Part shown: positions 53,273-55,171 of the stretch, in pieces
Position numbering within the stretch: the first letter of the stretch is position 1
Layout of the letters: each line of letters starts with the position of its first letter
Assembly: GCA_022414725.1 (NCBI GenBank)
Contig: CM039463.1
Location: 33,131,926 to 33,195,925, forward strand
From: Microglena sp. YARC
Taxonomy: Eukaryota > Chlorophyta > Chlorophyceae > Chlamydomonadales > Chlamydomonadaceae
DNA: 64,000 bases
Direction of reading: 5' to 3'
Program-made: the position numbers and the translations under genes
The notes under the pieces: model-generated
What the model was told of the DNA's origin: nothing
What the model saw: the letters and a program-made list of their open reading frames with translations, nothing else
The model's database searches: none

Positions 53273-53879
53273 CTGATCATCACCCCGCCCCCGCACACCT
53301 TCCTGGCAACAGTCTGCAGTTGAGTGGGTGATGGACTCCTTTGCATGGGCGCTGGAACAGCTGCAAGGTCTAGGCGAGCTTGATGATGCCATCCCATCCA
53401 CCCACCCACGCATCCCCCCTCCCTCCATCCTCTCACCCACCCACCCTCCCACCAACCCCCCTCCATCCCTTCCCTCCCTCCTCCCTCCCTCCATCCCCCT
53501 CCATCCCACCCACCCACCCACGCATCCCCCCTCCATCCCTCTCACCCACCACCCTCCCACCAACCCCCCTCCATCCCTCCATCCCTCCCACCCACCCACC
53601 CACGCATCCCCCCTCCCTCCATCCCTCTCACGCACCCACCCTCCCACCCACCCCTCCATCCCTCCTCCATAGTCTGCAGTTGTGGGGGTGATCGACTTCT
53701 TTGCCTGGGCGCTAGAACAGCTGCAAGCTCTAGGCCAGCTTGATGATGCCACCCTGTCAGGATGGATGTGCAAGCCCCCTCAGGGGTATCACCTGGCACT
53801 GAAGAACTCCCCAGTTGGGACCACAGACACCAGCTACCTCGCATCCGGGCTGCACCGTATGCAGGCACTCTACTCCAAG
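7522..53879 (+). CDS. FANCJ: FANCJ/BRIP1-family Fe-S DNA helicase, 19 exons traced
   Basis: ATP-dependent 5'-3' helicase of superfamily 2, XPD/Rad3 type; the family acts in cross-link repair and unwinds G-quadruplexes in the nucleus. Exons: 7522-8241, 9424-9474, 11906-12058, 13793-13902, 15300-15504, 17220-17324, 20213-20321, 22893-23042, 25839-25899, 29124-29358, 30711-30821, 34482-34715, 35872-35958, 36618-36721, 37031-37057, 37553-37706, 40397-40531, 41343-45452, 53673-53879. All phases agree and sum to 2356 codons. Motifs in order: Q motif, [20 protein letters not shown], four Fe-S cysteines, [34 protein letters not shown] and [15 protein letters not shown]. The WCLNP and [18 protein letters not shown] signatures and the long insert between motifs I and Ia favour FANCJ over DDX11, RTEL1 or XPD. 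The helicase part is about 917 residues; a long disordered tail follows. The C-terminus is uncertain (see 56093). Confidence 0.9.
8242..9423 (+). other. FANCJ intron 1
   Basis: Mostly unique-looking, with no supported gene. At 9048-9215 an ~85 bp unit (GTGCGTACAC ... TTTTTATCAAGCCACC ... TACCCCCC) occurs twice, and 9305-9415 is a CACCCTCACAAC-type simple repeat before the acceptor CATGTCCAG. No exon-end copies are visible here. Confidence 0.6.
9424..9474 (+). CDS. FANCJ: FANCJ exon 2 (17 codons)
   Basis: [17 protein letters not shown] continues motif Ia (human has ITRELRRTAYS at this place). Phase 0 at both ends; acceptor TGTCCAG, donor GTAAGG. Confidence 0.85.
9475..10799 (+). other. FANCJ intron 2, first part
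   Basis: No coding signal. A TTTCGGGACTCAGGAAATTG-like unit occurs twice at about 9893-9960. A poly-C run (about 20) at 10231-10250 is followed by a family B repeat (GTGGTTGGCCCCAGTG, AACGGGCTGGC) at 10252-10345. AGCTGC-TAGAAGCTGCT motifs occur near 10115 and 10640. Confidence 0.5.
10800..11905 (+). repeat. Acceptor-side array: copies of exon 3 start
   Basis: About 8 units of 120-170 bp, each containing AGCCACTCACATGGAGTCAT, GTGGCCCACCATGTGTCCAG and the first bases of exon 3 (GGCCGCCCGTAAGCA-like), then an AT-rich spacer TATAACAAACATTGTT...ACACCGCAACCTTATCTT...AAAAAGCTATATAGCTAAA. The last unit leads into the intact exon at 11906. Each copy retains an AG at the splice position. Confidence 0.9.
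11906..12058 (+). CDS. FANCJ: FANCJ exon 3: first three Fe-S cysteines
   Basis: 51 codons, phase 0 both ends. [12 protein letters not shown] ... DDECEKL ... GDGYGCRF supplies three of the four cysteines expected to bind the 4Fe-4S cluster (HYC, DEC, YGC). Acceptor TGTCCAG, donor AAG|GTGGGT. Confidence 0.85.
12059..12440 (+). repeat. Donor-side array: copies of exon 3 end
   Basis: Two further copies of the exon 3 second half (GATGTGAGAAG, GGCGACGGCTATGGTTGCAG, GAGATGTTTGGTATCAGTAA) with the donor AAG|GTGGGT and following TTTTCAGGGC, at about 12127-12260 and 12301-12440. Small indels break the reading frame in both. Confidence 0.9.
12510..13195. repeat. Inverted pair of dispersed family C
   Basis: 12510-12622 (plus) and 13112-13195 (minus) are inverted copies of a repeat with TTTACTGCCGAAGACGGCGA, GCAGCCAAATTGCTGGCTGA, AGCTATG and a (TTCAAG)n-type tail. 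GACAAGCCCGC near 12672 and its complement near 13400 extend the symmetry. Poly-C occupies 12985-13009. Single copies occur at 1322, 58862 and 60603. The pair could form a large hairpin in the pre-mRNA. Confidence 0.7.
13337..13383. repeat. Poly-C tracts
   Basis: Two C runs interrupted by ACACT, together more than 40 C residues, in intron 3. Confidence 0.95.
13620..13792 (+). repeat. Extra copy of exon 4 start with (AAATTC)n
   Basis: After AATTCAAATTCAAATTC and TTGTATTGCAG, the bases 13666-13745 repeat the first ~80 nt of exon 4 ([19 protein letters not shown]) with about 80-85 percent identity, then diverge before the second AAATTC tract and the true exon. This is the acceptor-side duplication, one copy. 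Confidence 0.85.
13793..13902 (+). CDS. FANCJ: FANCJ exon 4: fourth Fe-S cysteine
   Basis: [20 protein letters not shown] places the last cluster cysteine in TCPYF, followed by AELIFCPY. Acceptor ACTGCAG; donor AC|GTAGGT, phase 2. Chosen over the copy at 13666 because it runs on to FCPY and a usable donor. Confidence 0.85.
13903..15090 (+). repeat. Donor-side array: copies of exon 4 end
   Basis: About seven decayed copies, period about 170 bp, of GCTTGCTGCCTCTGCACAGC, TCATCCTTTGCCC and the donor TACACGTAGGTTCC, followed by AGCACTCCTTACAAAGATG, AAAGTCCAAACTTGC, TTTATTTCCCCCTCCTGCC and AATGTAACATGCACATGCAT. The donor GT is kept in several copies (near 14014, 14078, 14250, 14590) and lost in others. 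It occupies most of intron 4. Confidence 0.92.
15152..15219 (-). repeat. Family D copy (minus)
   Basis: GTTACAGTCCAGGGGGAGGC, CAAATAGGC and GGGACTTGCCAAACC are the reverse complement of the family D core; ends in a (TAG)n run at 15220-15247. Confidence 0.6.
15300..15504 (+). CDS. FANCJ: FANCJ exon 5: DEAH box
   Basis: [13 protein letters not shown], then [19 protein letters not shown] (Walker B, motif II). 205 nt, completing a Thr codon and ending phase 0 at YKPLR. Acceptor ATGTCCAG, donor AGG|GTAAGA. Confidence 0.9.
15505..16990 (+). repeat. Donor-side array: copies of exon 5 end
   Basis: About ten copies of the exon 5 end (AGTGAGATCTACAAACCCC, TGAGGGTGAGAAGC) with intron bases CTTGCCTTTAGCCTAATTTG, CTACCCCTGAAGTGCA, CATAAACACACATGCATATT and CTGGCAGGCTACACGACAC. 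From 16270 to 16930 the unit settles to about 110 bp and is highly uniform, implying recent amplification. Most copies keep the GTGAGA donor. Confidence 0.93.
17070..17192. repeat. (ACAT)n microsatellite
   Basis: Uninterrupted ACAT tetranucleotide repeat just upstream of the exon 6 acceptor. Confidence 0.97.
17220..17324 (+). CDS. FANCJ: FANCJ exon 6
   Basis: 35 codons, phase 0 both ends: [17 protein letters not shown] ... [12 protein letters not shown]. This is the helical (Arch-like) region after motif II, poorly conserved in the family. Acceptor ACTGTGCAG, donor CCT|GTGAGT. Supported by the array of its 3' end that follows. Confidence 0.75.
17325..17960 (+). repeat. Donor-side array: copies of exon 6 end
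   Basis: About six copies of GACCTTTGAA-TGGTCCAGTC, TGGTCAACCTGTGAGT and the following AT-rich intron bases, at about 17450, 17550, 17610, 17760, 17850 and 17920. The GTGAGT or GTAAGT donor is kept in most. Confidence 0.9.
18251..18330 (+). repeat. Dispersed family B copy
   Basis: GGTTGGCCCCAGTGCAAGCC, AACGGGCTGGC, CCTCAACCTCATGCCTC. Copies also at 10252 and 33336. TTGGC...GCCAA can pair as a small hairpin. Confidence 0.6.
18320..18815. repeat. 40 bp tandem repeat, about 12 copies
   Basis: Unit TATTTATGTATTTATTCATT plus ACCATTTACTCGCATTTACT, nearly identical throughout. Because 40 is not a multiple of three and the unit lacks stops on the plus strand, all three plus frames stay open and give spurious Tyr/Leu/Ile-rich proteins. 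Confidence 0.97.
19072..19157 (+). mobile_element. LINE 3' tail fragment
   Basis: Degenerate copy of the 3' block of the element at 1-704 (CTAGTTCCAGCTTACGC, GTGTCCTTAACTTCACGTCC, CGGATGTAACAA). Confidence 0.5.
19160..20212 (+). repeat. Acceptor-side array: copies of exon 7 start
   Basis: Six copies before the true exon of AAGCCTTTCAACCCATGACC, CGTCAGATGCTGGCTGCCCT, GGAGAGTGCTGGC and TAGACTCAGCCCAGATGTA, each followed by a CAAGCACACAAGTACAATAC, AAATGCGTTGTATAATG, TTGTAGCTGCAAAA spacer. Period varies from about 140 to 190 bp. Confidence 0.93.
20213..20321 (+). CDS. FANCJ: FANCJ exon 7
   Basis: [18 protein letters not shown] and [17 protein letters not shown], helical; phase 0 start, phase 1 end at ACA G|GTGTGT. 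The acceptor CCCCGTCAG is the one whose phase matches exons 6 and 8. Sequence conservation with known family members is low here, so the assignment rests on phase and on the array of its copies. Confidence 0.65.
20330..22892 (+). repeat. CCACCAACAA arrays with embedded copies of exon 8 start
   Basis: Long ACCACCAACA / ACCACCATCA minisatellites (20480-20520, 20600-21715, 22400-22880) contain four copies of the exon 8 5' end (GGAGACGCCGCCAATCTGGC, AATACCTGC-AATGTGCACT, and in later copies GACTATGTCCCTAGGTGTGC) at about 20548, 20692, 21722 and 22312, before the intact one at 22893. The 22312 copy is preceded by a family D repeat (22152-22292). Confidence 0.92.
22893..23042 (+). CDS. FANCJ: FANCJ exon 8
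   Basis: [20 protein letters not shown] then [17 protein letters not shown], matching the helical segment before the DD-Y region of FANCJ. Starts with two bases completing a Glu codon, ends phase 1 at GCT GCT G|GTGAGT. Acceptor CACTGCAG. Confidence 0.78.
23043..23400 (+). repeat. Donor-side copy of exon 8 end and (GTGGTG)n
   Basis: One decayed copy of CAGGGGCAGGG ... GGGGGTCAATGC with GTGATTTCCATATGATG lies at 23123-23180; a GGTGGTGATTGTGGTGGT-type repeat follows. Confidence 0.8.
23401..23664. other. Intron 8, unique stretch
   Basis: About 260 bp without recognised repeat or gene between the GTGGTG and AC arrays. Confidence 0.5.
23665..24350. repeat. (AC)n with higher-order unit
   Basis: Dinucleotide AC tracts interspersed about nine times with AGAAACACACTCACACATAC, ATATACAGATGCACACCCAC, ACATGC. 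The order is regular, so the compound unit (about 70-110 bp) has itself been amplified. Confidence 0.95.
24440..25285. repeat. ACAGAC / GGTACAGG simple-repeat complex
   Basis: (ACAG)n at 24521-24561 and many copies of ACACATATACAGGTACAGG, GACACAGGCACAGGCATA. A ~130 bp block containing CTCAAATACATCCTCGGCTA, GTCAGA-TCACAAGCACAGAC occurs twice (24770-24840, 24905-24980). Confidence 0.9.
25290..25838 (+). repeat. Acceptor-side array before exon 9
   Basis: Seven copies of the intron end ACAGGGTCTAGCAGCAGTA, separated by CACACCCACACC-type simple repeat and C runs, at about 25307, 25397, 25457, 25538, 25627, 25687 and 25797. The last one runs to the true acceptor ATATCCCAG. Here the copied part stops short of the exon itself. 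Confidence 0.85.
25839..25899 (+). CDS. FANCJ: FANCJ exon 9
   Basis: 61 nt: completes Asp, then [19 protein letters not shown], ending phase 2 (AG|GTGAAG). It corresponds to the DDY-(K/R) segment upstream of WCLNP. Both phases fit only with the acceptor at ATCCCAG, which selects this start. Confidence 0.7.
25900..26660 (+). repeat. Donor-side array after exon 9, G-rich
   Basis: About seven copies of the donor region CCTGTGAAGGGGTGTGGTGT with GGTATTGTGGGTGGGTCGGT and GGTGTTGGGGGCGGGTC, unit about 90-110 bp. 26451-26483 is a run of more than 30 G with one interruption. Confidence 0.85.
26722..26750. repeat. Poly-G tract
   Basis: About 28 consecutive G residues immediately upstream of the LINE insertion. 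Confidence 0.95.
26765..28275 (+). mobile_element. 5'-truncated LINE in FANCJ intron 9
   Basis: The reading begins as [11 protein letters not shown], then shifts frame to [21 protein letters not shown], a typical end of the reverse transcriptase thumb region, and continues open to 27857. SMRHCQMCG...[11 protein letters not shown] is the CCHC-type zinc knuckle found near the C-terminus of many LINE ORF2 proteins. The 3' UTR (27858-28240) has two short hairpins (CCGCCACTGTAAGTGG; GCCACCAAAACGGTGG) and ends in a TGTAA microsatellite tail at 28255-28273. The frameshift and missing 5' part make it inactive. Confidence 0.8.
28276..28504. other. Intron 9, unique stretch
   Basis: No gene or repeat recognised in these 230 bp; ACCCCAGGAGTTGGGACCCGT near 28420 resembles the ACCCCAGGAAGTGGGACTCAT near 14050. 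Confidence 0.4.
28505..29123 (+). repeat. Acceptor-side array: copies of exon 10 start
   Basis: Three copies of the acceptor and exon 10 start (CCACCCTCAGAGGCCAGC, AACGCAAGCCAGGCGGG, CCAGCCCACCAAGCCATGG, ATAAAGGCGTCC) near 28560, 28720 and 28952, with C-rich and CACACCACAC spacers and a C run of over 25 near 28899-28924. Confidence 0.9.
29124..29358 (+). CDS. FANCJ: FANCJ exon 10: WCLNP and motif III
   Basis: [16 protein letters not shown] is a FANCJ-type signature and [20 protein letters not shown] is motif III. 235 nt; one base completes Arg, ends phase 0 at MSKQ. Acceptor CCACCCCCAG with a long pyrimidine tract, donor CAG|GTGAGG. Confidence 0.9.
29359..30370 (+). repeat. Donor-side array: copies of exon 10 end
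   Basis: Five copies, period about 181-187 bp, of CTGACTAGCATGGCCCCTAT, CCCCCCTAGACTCCTTAGCG, GAATTCCATCAGAAGCTGGA, GGCTCCTCATGTGGT and the donor GAAGCAGGTGAGGGGATGCA. The two copies nearest the exon are almost identical; the last has lost the donor (CAGATGAGG). Confidence 0.94.
30395..30710 (+). repeat. Acceptor-side array: copies of exon 11 start
   Basis: Two copies, period 132 bp, of CTCACACAACCCGCTTCTTG, CAG|GTGTGGGCCGGTGTC, ATCCCTTGTGGCCGTAATGA, AACCACGTTGTCAGCC before the intact exon. Because 132 is a multiple of three, both copies keep the exon reading frame ([15 protein letters not shown]). Confidence 0.93.
30711..30821 (+). CDS. FANCJ: FANCJ exon 11
   Basis: 37 codons, phase 0 both ends: [19 protein letters not shown] and [16 protein letters not shown], matching the VW-G-I...L-ATF...FEFQDE segment of FANCJ. 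Acceptor CTTCTTGCAG, donor CAG|GTAATG. Confidence 0.9.
30822..31015 (+). repeat. Donor-side array of exon 11 end, first part
   Basis: Copies of GTAGTTCTCCAGGTAATGAT, TACTTTCTGGTAGTTCTGG: exon 11 end plus donor, 40-60 bp unit. The array is interrupted at about 31015 and resumes at 32950. Confidence 0.9.
31016..32949. mobile_element. 1.9 kb AT-rich insertion with telomere-type repeats
   Basis: It splits a tandem array, so it arrived after the array formed. Base composition is clearly more AT-rich than its surroundings. On the minus strand there are exon-like segments with good splice sites: 32120-32035 ([19 protein letters not shown], donor GTGAGT) and about 31733-31501 ([15 protein letters not shown] ... 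[13 protein letters not shown], donor GTGAGA). A 30 bp tandem repeat (CATGCAGGTGGTGACCCATG) occupies 31790-31915. 32422-32445 is (TTTAGGG)3-4. I do not recognise the proteins. Edges read ACGCGCAAT and ACACGCAAT, weakly suggesting ends. Confidence 0.55.
32369..32500. repeat. TTTAGGG repeats inside a 79 bp direct duplication
   Basis: About 53 bp (AACAATGTTGTTATATACAA ... TTCGTGTCCTA) occur on both sides of GGG(TTTAGGG)3. TTTAGGG is the plant and common green-algal telomere motif; Chlamydomonas uses TTTTAGGG. Confidence 0.85.
32950..33285 (+). repeat. Donor-side array of exon 11 end, second part
   Basis: About seven further copies of GTTCTCCAGGTAATGATTAC and TTTCTGGTAGTTCTGGTAG, with extra GGTAGTCCTGGTAGTTCT stutter near 33180-33250. 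Confidence 0.9.
33286..33700 (+). other. Intron 11 middle, with family B copy
   Basis: 33336-33410 is a family B repeat. The remainder has no coding signal; AGTACCCTGGTACATACCA near 33697 resembles a motif near 33543. Confidence 0.5.
33701..34481 (+). repeat. Acceptor-side array: copies of exon 12 start
   Basis: Seven units of 100-118 bp, each with TTTTCCATGCCGCAG|CTATG, CAGGGCCATCCCCGATGGGG, TGCTCTTGTTCCTTCCCAGC and a spacer ACTGGAACACACATACTCAC. The three units nearest the exon are almost identical at 118 bp. All plus frames are open across most of the array, so long ORFs here are not separate genes. Confidence 0.94.
34482..34715 (+). CDS. FANCJ: FANCJ exon 12: motif IV region to CRGK
   Basis: 78 codons, phase 0 both ends. 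[16 protein letters not shown] is motif IV; it continues to [11 protein letters not shown], the start of motif V. Acceptor GCCGCAG, donor AAG|GTGAGC. Confidence 0.92.
34716..35115 (+). repeat. Donor-side array: copies of exon 12 end
   Basis: Two copies (34767-34885 and 34988-35115) of AGTGACTTGACGGCTGC, GGGAGAGGAGCCTTGATGAT, TGCCATCTGTAGGGGGAAGG with GTGAGC retained in the first. Poly-G runs lie between them. Confidence 0.92.
35127..35460. repeat. ~63 bp tandem repeat carrying an acceptor-like tract
   Basis: Five copies of CCCCCACTCTTTTTCAGATC, AGTTGTATTGCCCCAACTGC, TTGCCAGTGAAGTG. The CCCCCACTCTT...AG tract resembles the real exon 13 acceptor (CCCCCCCACTCTTGCTGTAG), so this may be an acceptor-side array whose exon part has been lost. 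Confidence 0.8.
35470..35770 (+). repeat. AGCTGC hairpin repeat and family F copy
   Basis: CAGCAGCTTGTAGGCAGCTCC near 35477 and, inverted, AGCTGCCTAGAAGCTGC near 35619 flank about 130 bp, similar to 62165. Then (GAT)n and family F (TTTTGCCTGGTGCCCTACTG, GACTCCAAATGTGCCC, GTCAAGGGGGCTTATGAACA). Confidence 0.6.
35872..35958 (+). CDS. FANCJ: FANCJ exon 13: motif V
   Basis: 29 codons, phase 0: [19 protein letters not shown] then VPFPAIKD. With exon 12 it forms CRGK-VSEGIDF, the motif V signature. Acceptor TTGCTGTAG, donor AAG|GTGGGT. Confidence 0.93.
35959..36617 (+). repeat. Intron 13 with (CAT)n
   Basis: 36265-36560 is a CAT/CAC trinucleotide tract; frames through it give poly-His, poly-Ile and poly-Ser artefacts. 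GAATATCATATCAATGACT is directly repeated at 36564 and 36584. No gene otherwise. Confidence 0.9.
36618..36721 (+). CDS. FANCJ: FANCJ exon 14
   Basis: [20 protein letters not shown] then a Pro/Ser stretch to GDL; the Q(K/R)-K-YND signature follows motif V in FANCJ. Ends phase 2 (TG|GTACGT). Acceptor ACCTATAG. Confidence 0.85.
36722..37030 (+). repeat. Donor-side array of exon 14 end with (TTG)n
   Basis: Three or four copies of TGTGGTACGTTTTGCTGTTG, each followed by TTG repeats, TGTTTATTGTTGTTGTTTG and TCTGTTG; about 76 bp unit. Every copy repeats the donor GTACGT. Confidence 0.9.
37031..37057 (+). CDS. FANCJ: FANCJ exon 15 (27 nt microexon)
   Basis: One base, then YQKTPFLK and two bases (CG|GTAAGA). 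It fits the WY-x-Q/E segment just before ALNQALGR; phases agree with both neighbours. The acceptor CCTGAAAG is weak, so the exact left edge is uncertain. Confidence 0.65.
37058..37552 (+). repeat. Acceptor-side array: copies of exon 16 start
   Basis: Two copies of GTCAGCAGGCTTTCCGTGCC, TTGAACCAAGCGCTAGGCAG, ATGCATTGTTTTCAAGAC at 37085-37160 and 37361-37440, separated by ACCAACCCACCC simple repeats and GGTATAACATGTGCTGCA, GGTACCTACCAGGTAC blocks. Confidence 0.92.
37553..37706 (+). CDS. FANCJ: FANCJ exon 16: motif VI
   Basis: [20 protein letters not shown] then [13 protein letters not shown]: motif VI with both arginine fingers, near-identical to FANCJ of animals and plants. Ends phase 0 at SRWVRTSIQ. 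Acceptor CCTTCCAG, donor CAG|GTGAGC. Confidence 0.95.
37707..38725 (+). repeat. Donor-side array: copies of exon 16 end
   Basis: Ten copies, about 80-125 bp apart, of GATGGGCTGTCACACTGGGT, CAGGGCATCCATACAGGTGA, GCGTCATTTCTAATGATGAT, with GAT-repeat spacers. Nearly all keep CAGGTGAGC or AGGTAAG. The frame from exon 16 stays open through the first four units (to 38024). Confidence 0.95.
38726..38835 (+). repeat. Dispersed family F copy
   Basis: (GAT)n, TACATTTTTCCTGGAGCCC, GACTCCAAATGTGC, GACAGAGTCAAGGGGGGCTT, ATGAACATCAC; as at 5760 and 35652. Confidence 0.7.
38870..39720. repeat. ~120 bp GT-rich tandem repeat, five copies
   Basis: Unit contains GGCAACGACAAGGTCTATGA, AGCTAATTTCGCACCCTCTT, AACTGCTCTTGTAAGAGGTG, TTTGTTGGTGGGGCTGTGGG and a GGTGGTGGTGG tract (39010-39640). 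I could not match it to an exon edge. Confidence 0.92.
39745..40345. repeat. G runs and ~70 bp AT-rich tandem repeat
   Basis: G tracts at 39750-39778, then seven imperfect copies of CCCCCTC-ATGCTGAGCTAC, CACAAGAGTGT, ACAAAATAAATAAATCATTA, CAATTTAAATTCAAATTTAA to 40340. Confidence 0.88.
40397..40531 (+). CDS. FANCJ: FANCJ exon 17
   Basis: 45 codons, phase 0: [20 protein letters not shown] matches the segment after SKWVRQQIQ in FANCJ (short helix with F-x-SL-F). Ends ...[17 protein letters not shown]. Acceptor GGCCACAG. Confidence 0.8.
40532..41075 (+). repeat. Donor-side array: copies of exon 17 end
   Basis: Five copies of GGAGCCATGCGTATTGTGTG, CACAAGCGCAGGAGGCCAAG, GTGGGTCACTGTGTGTG near 40590, 40730, 40829, 40927 and 41019, with G-rich spacers including a run of over 25 G at 40800-40827. 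All keep AAG|GTGGGT. Confidence 0.95.
41076..41228 (-). mobile_element. MITE-like element, copy 2 (inverted)
   Basis: Begins GTAGGGAACGGCAGTATGAT and ends TATGCTAGTCCCTAC, an imperfect terminal inverted repeat; internal CTGACTAGGCTAAAGTTGCC matches the complement of the other copies. It is inserted at the edge of the exon 17 array, 114 bp before exon 18. Confidence 0.7.
41343..45452 (+). CDS. FANCJ: FANCJ exon 18: giant low-complexity tail
   Basis: 1370 codons without a stop, phase 0. The acceptor AATCGCAG leads into [18 protein letters not shown]. Blocks in order: [10 protein letters not shown] repeats (about 41878-42060); poly-Gln (42130-42210); poly-Gly (42465-42515); [10 protein letters not shown] repeats (42890-43035); [13 protein letters not shown] repeats (43035-43670); [10 protein letters not shown] and [13 protein letters not shown] repeats (43780-44210); His/Pro-rich (44340-44660); [14 protein letters not shown] repeats (44700-45240). 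It ends in a more ordered piece, [18 protein letters not shown]. Predicted disordered; no known domain. Phase fits exons 17 and 19, but whether all of it is translated is inference. Confidence 0.72.
45453..52060 (+). repeat. 71 bp array, about 93 copies of exon 18 end and donor
   Basis: Unit: GAGGATGCTGAGTTGAAGGA G|GTACGTGTTGATGTGTAT GTAACCCAGTGATGACTAAG ACCTTAGGTTAC. The first 21 bases are the exon 18 end and GTACGT is its donor. Two main variants (GCTGAGTTG and GCTGTGTTG) are interspersed. Segments at 47165-47890, 49420-49900 and 50220-51950 are scrambled with many small indels, while flanking units are near-identical. Confidence 0.97.
52195..53045. repeat. CCCTCC / CCCACCCACC pyrimidine array
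   Basis: C/T-rich minisatellite with CTCGCTCCCTCATTCCCTCC recurring every 50-70 bp. Pro/Ser/Leu-rich ORFs across it are artefacts. It supplies a very long polypyrimidine region in intron 18. Confidence 0.95.
53046..53672 (+). repeat. Acceptor-side array: copies of exon 19 start
   Basis: Three copies of CACACCTTCCTGGCAACAG|TCTGCAGTTGAG and CTTTGCATGGGCGCTG at about 53055, 53160 and 53291, separated by C-rich DNA including a run of about 30 C near 53239-53268. The third copy keeps an open frame for 25 codons into DDAIPS before diverging. Confidence 0.93.
53673..53879 (+). CDS. FANCJ: Exon 19 (C-terminal)
   Basis: 69 codons, phase 0 both ends: [51 protein letters not shown]. Acceptor CCTCCATAG, donor AAG|GTGGGG. 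No family domain recognised. Phase and the flanking copies of its edges support it being a real exon; membership of the helicase transcript is inferred. Confidence 0.7.
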
Positions 53880-54480
53880 GTGGGGTCAAATGATACTTTT
53901 TATGTTATTATGTATGTTATGTGTTATTATTTGTTACAGTCTGGGGGTAGCCAGATAGGCTGACGGAAGGTGAGCTTGAATGCAGCTGTGGGCAACACAC
54001 ACACTACCACCACCACACACGCTCTCTTATGCCCCCCCCCCACCACCACCACCACCACCACCACCTCCACCTCCCATCCACTCTCATACCCCACCTGGTG
54101 GGGAAGAACTCCCGGGTTGATTTACAACCTACTTCGTTTTGGGAAAGAGAAGGCATCCCTGCTTCTGCCTGAAAAGGCCAAAGCACAAGAAATACCTTTC
54201 ACATCTTAATTAGCCGGAGTACTTTAACTGGAAAAACAAAATTGTTTTAAACACGCACGCCACCACCACCACCACCACACACATGCACTCTCTAAAGACC
54301 CCCCTCACTCTCACACACACACACACACACACACACACCAACACACCCATACACTTTCATACCCCAACTGGTGGTGAAGAACTCCCGAGTTGGTTACACG
54401 GACGCCAGCTCTCTTGCCTCCGAGCTGAACCATACGCAGGAGCTCTTCTCTGGGGTCAAATTAGGTTTATTTATCTAGAA
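53880..54480 (+). repeat. Donor-side region after exon 19 with partial exon copies
   Basis: Copies of the exon 19 middle and end: CTGGTGGGGAAGAACTCCCG near 54096 and GAAGAACTCCCGAGTTGG, ACGCCAGCTCTCTTGCCTCC, CATACGCAGGAGCTCTTCTC near 54377-54460. CACCAC and (AC)n repeats lie between. Confidence 0.85.
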
Positions 54481-55030
54481 AGTATGTACGTCACAGCCAG
54501 TATGTATGTACGTCACAGCTAGTATGTACGTCAGCTAGTATGTACGTCAGCTAGTATGTACGTCAGCTAGTATGTACGTCAGCTAGTATATACGTCAGCT
54601 AGTATGTACGTCAGCTAGTATGTACGTCAGCTAGTATGTACGTCAGCTAGTATGTACGTCAGCTAGTATGTACGTCACAGCTTTTCTTTTCTTTGCACTC
54701 TACTCTAAGGTGAGGTCAAATCAGGTTTGTTTATTTATTTGTGAAAGCATGTATTTATGTATGTATGTGGGTATGTTTGTTTGTGACAGCTTTTCTTTTC
54801 TTTGCAGTCTACTCTAAGGTGAAGTCCAATATGGTTATTTATCTTGTATGTATGGTTGTATGTATGGTTGTATGTATGGTTGTATGGTTGTATGGTTGTA
54901 TGTATGTATGTATGGTTGTATGTATGGTTGTATGGTTGTATGTATGGTTGTATGTATGGTTGTATGGTTGTATGGTTGTATGGTTGTATGTATGGTTGTA
55001 TGTATGTATGTATGGTTGTATGTATGTACT
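54481..55030 (+). repeat. GTATGTACGTCAGCTA and GTATGTATGGTT arrays
   Basis: 54481-54675 repeats TAGTATGTACGTCAGC (18 bp) about 11 times; 54845-55030 is a GTATGTATGGTT repeat. Between them, two copies of TCTTTGCACTCTACTCTAAG GTGAGGTCAAA repeat the exon 19 end and donor (54692, 54803). A further copy with GTATG repeats sits at 56560-56650. Confidence 0.9.
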
Positions 55031-55134
55031 AGTACATTGCCCGTGTGGCCGAGGCCACCCGCCACCCGCCACACCACCCAGGTCCTGGGTCCTGTTCTGG
55101 CCTGGGTTACATAACGTGCATCGCCCTTGAACGT

Positions 55135-55171
<37 letters not shown>

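Noticed and set aside
53305..53400. Earlier copy as the real exon 19
   Set aside because: The open frame runs into simple repeat after DDAIPS, whereas the copy at 53673 continues for 69 codons to a good donor.
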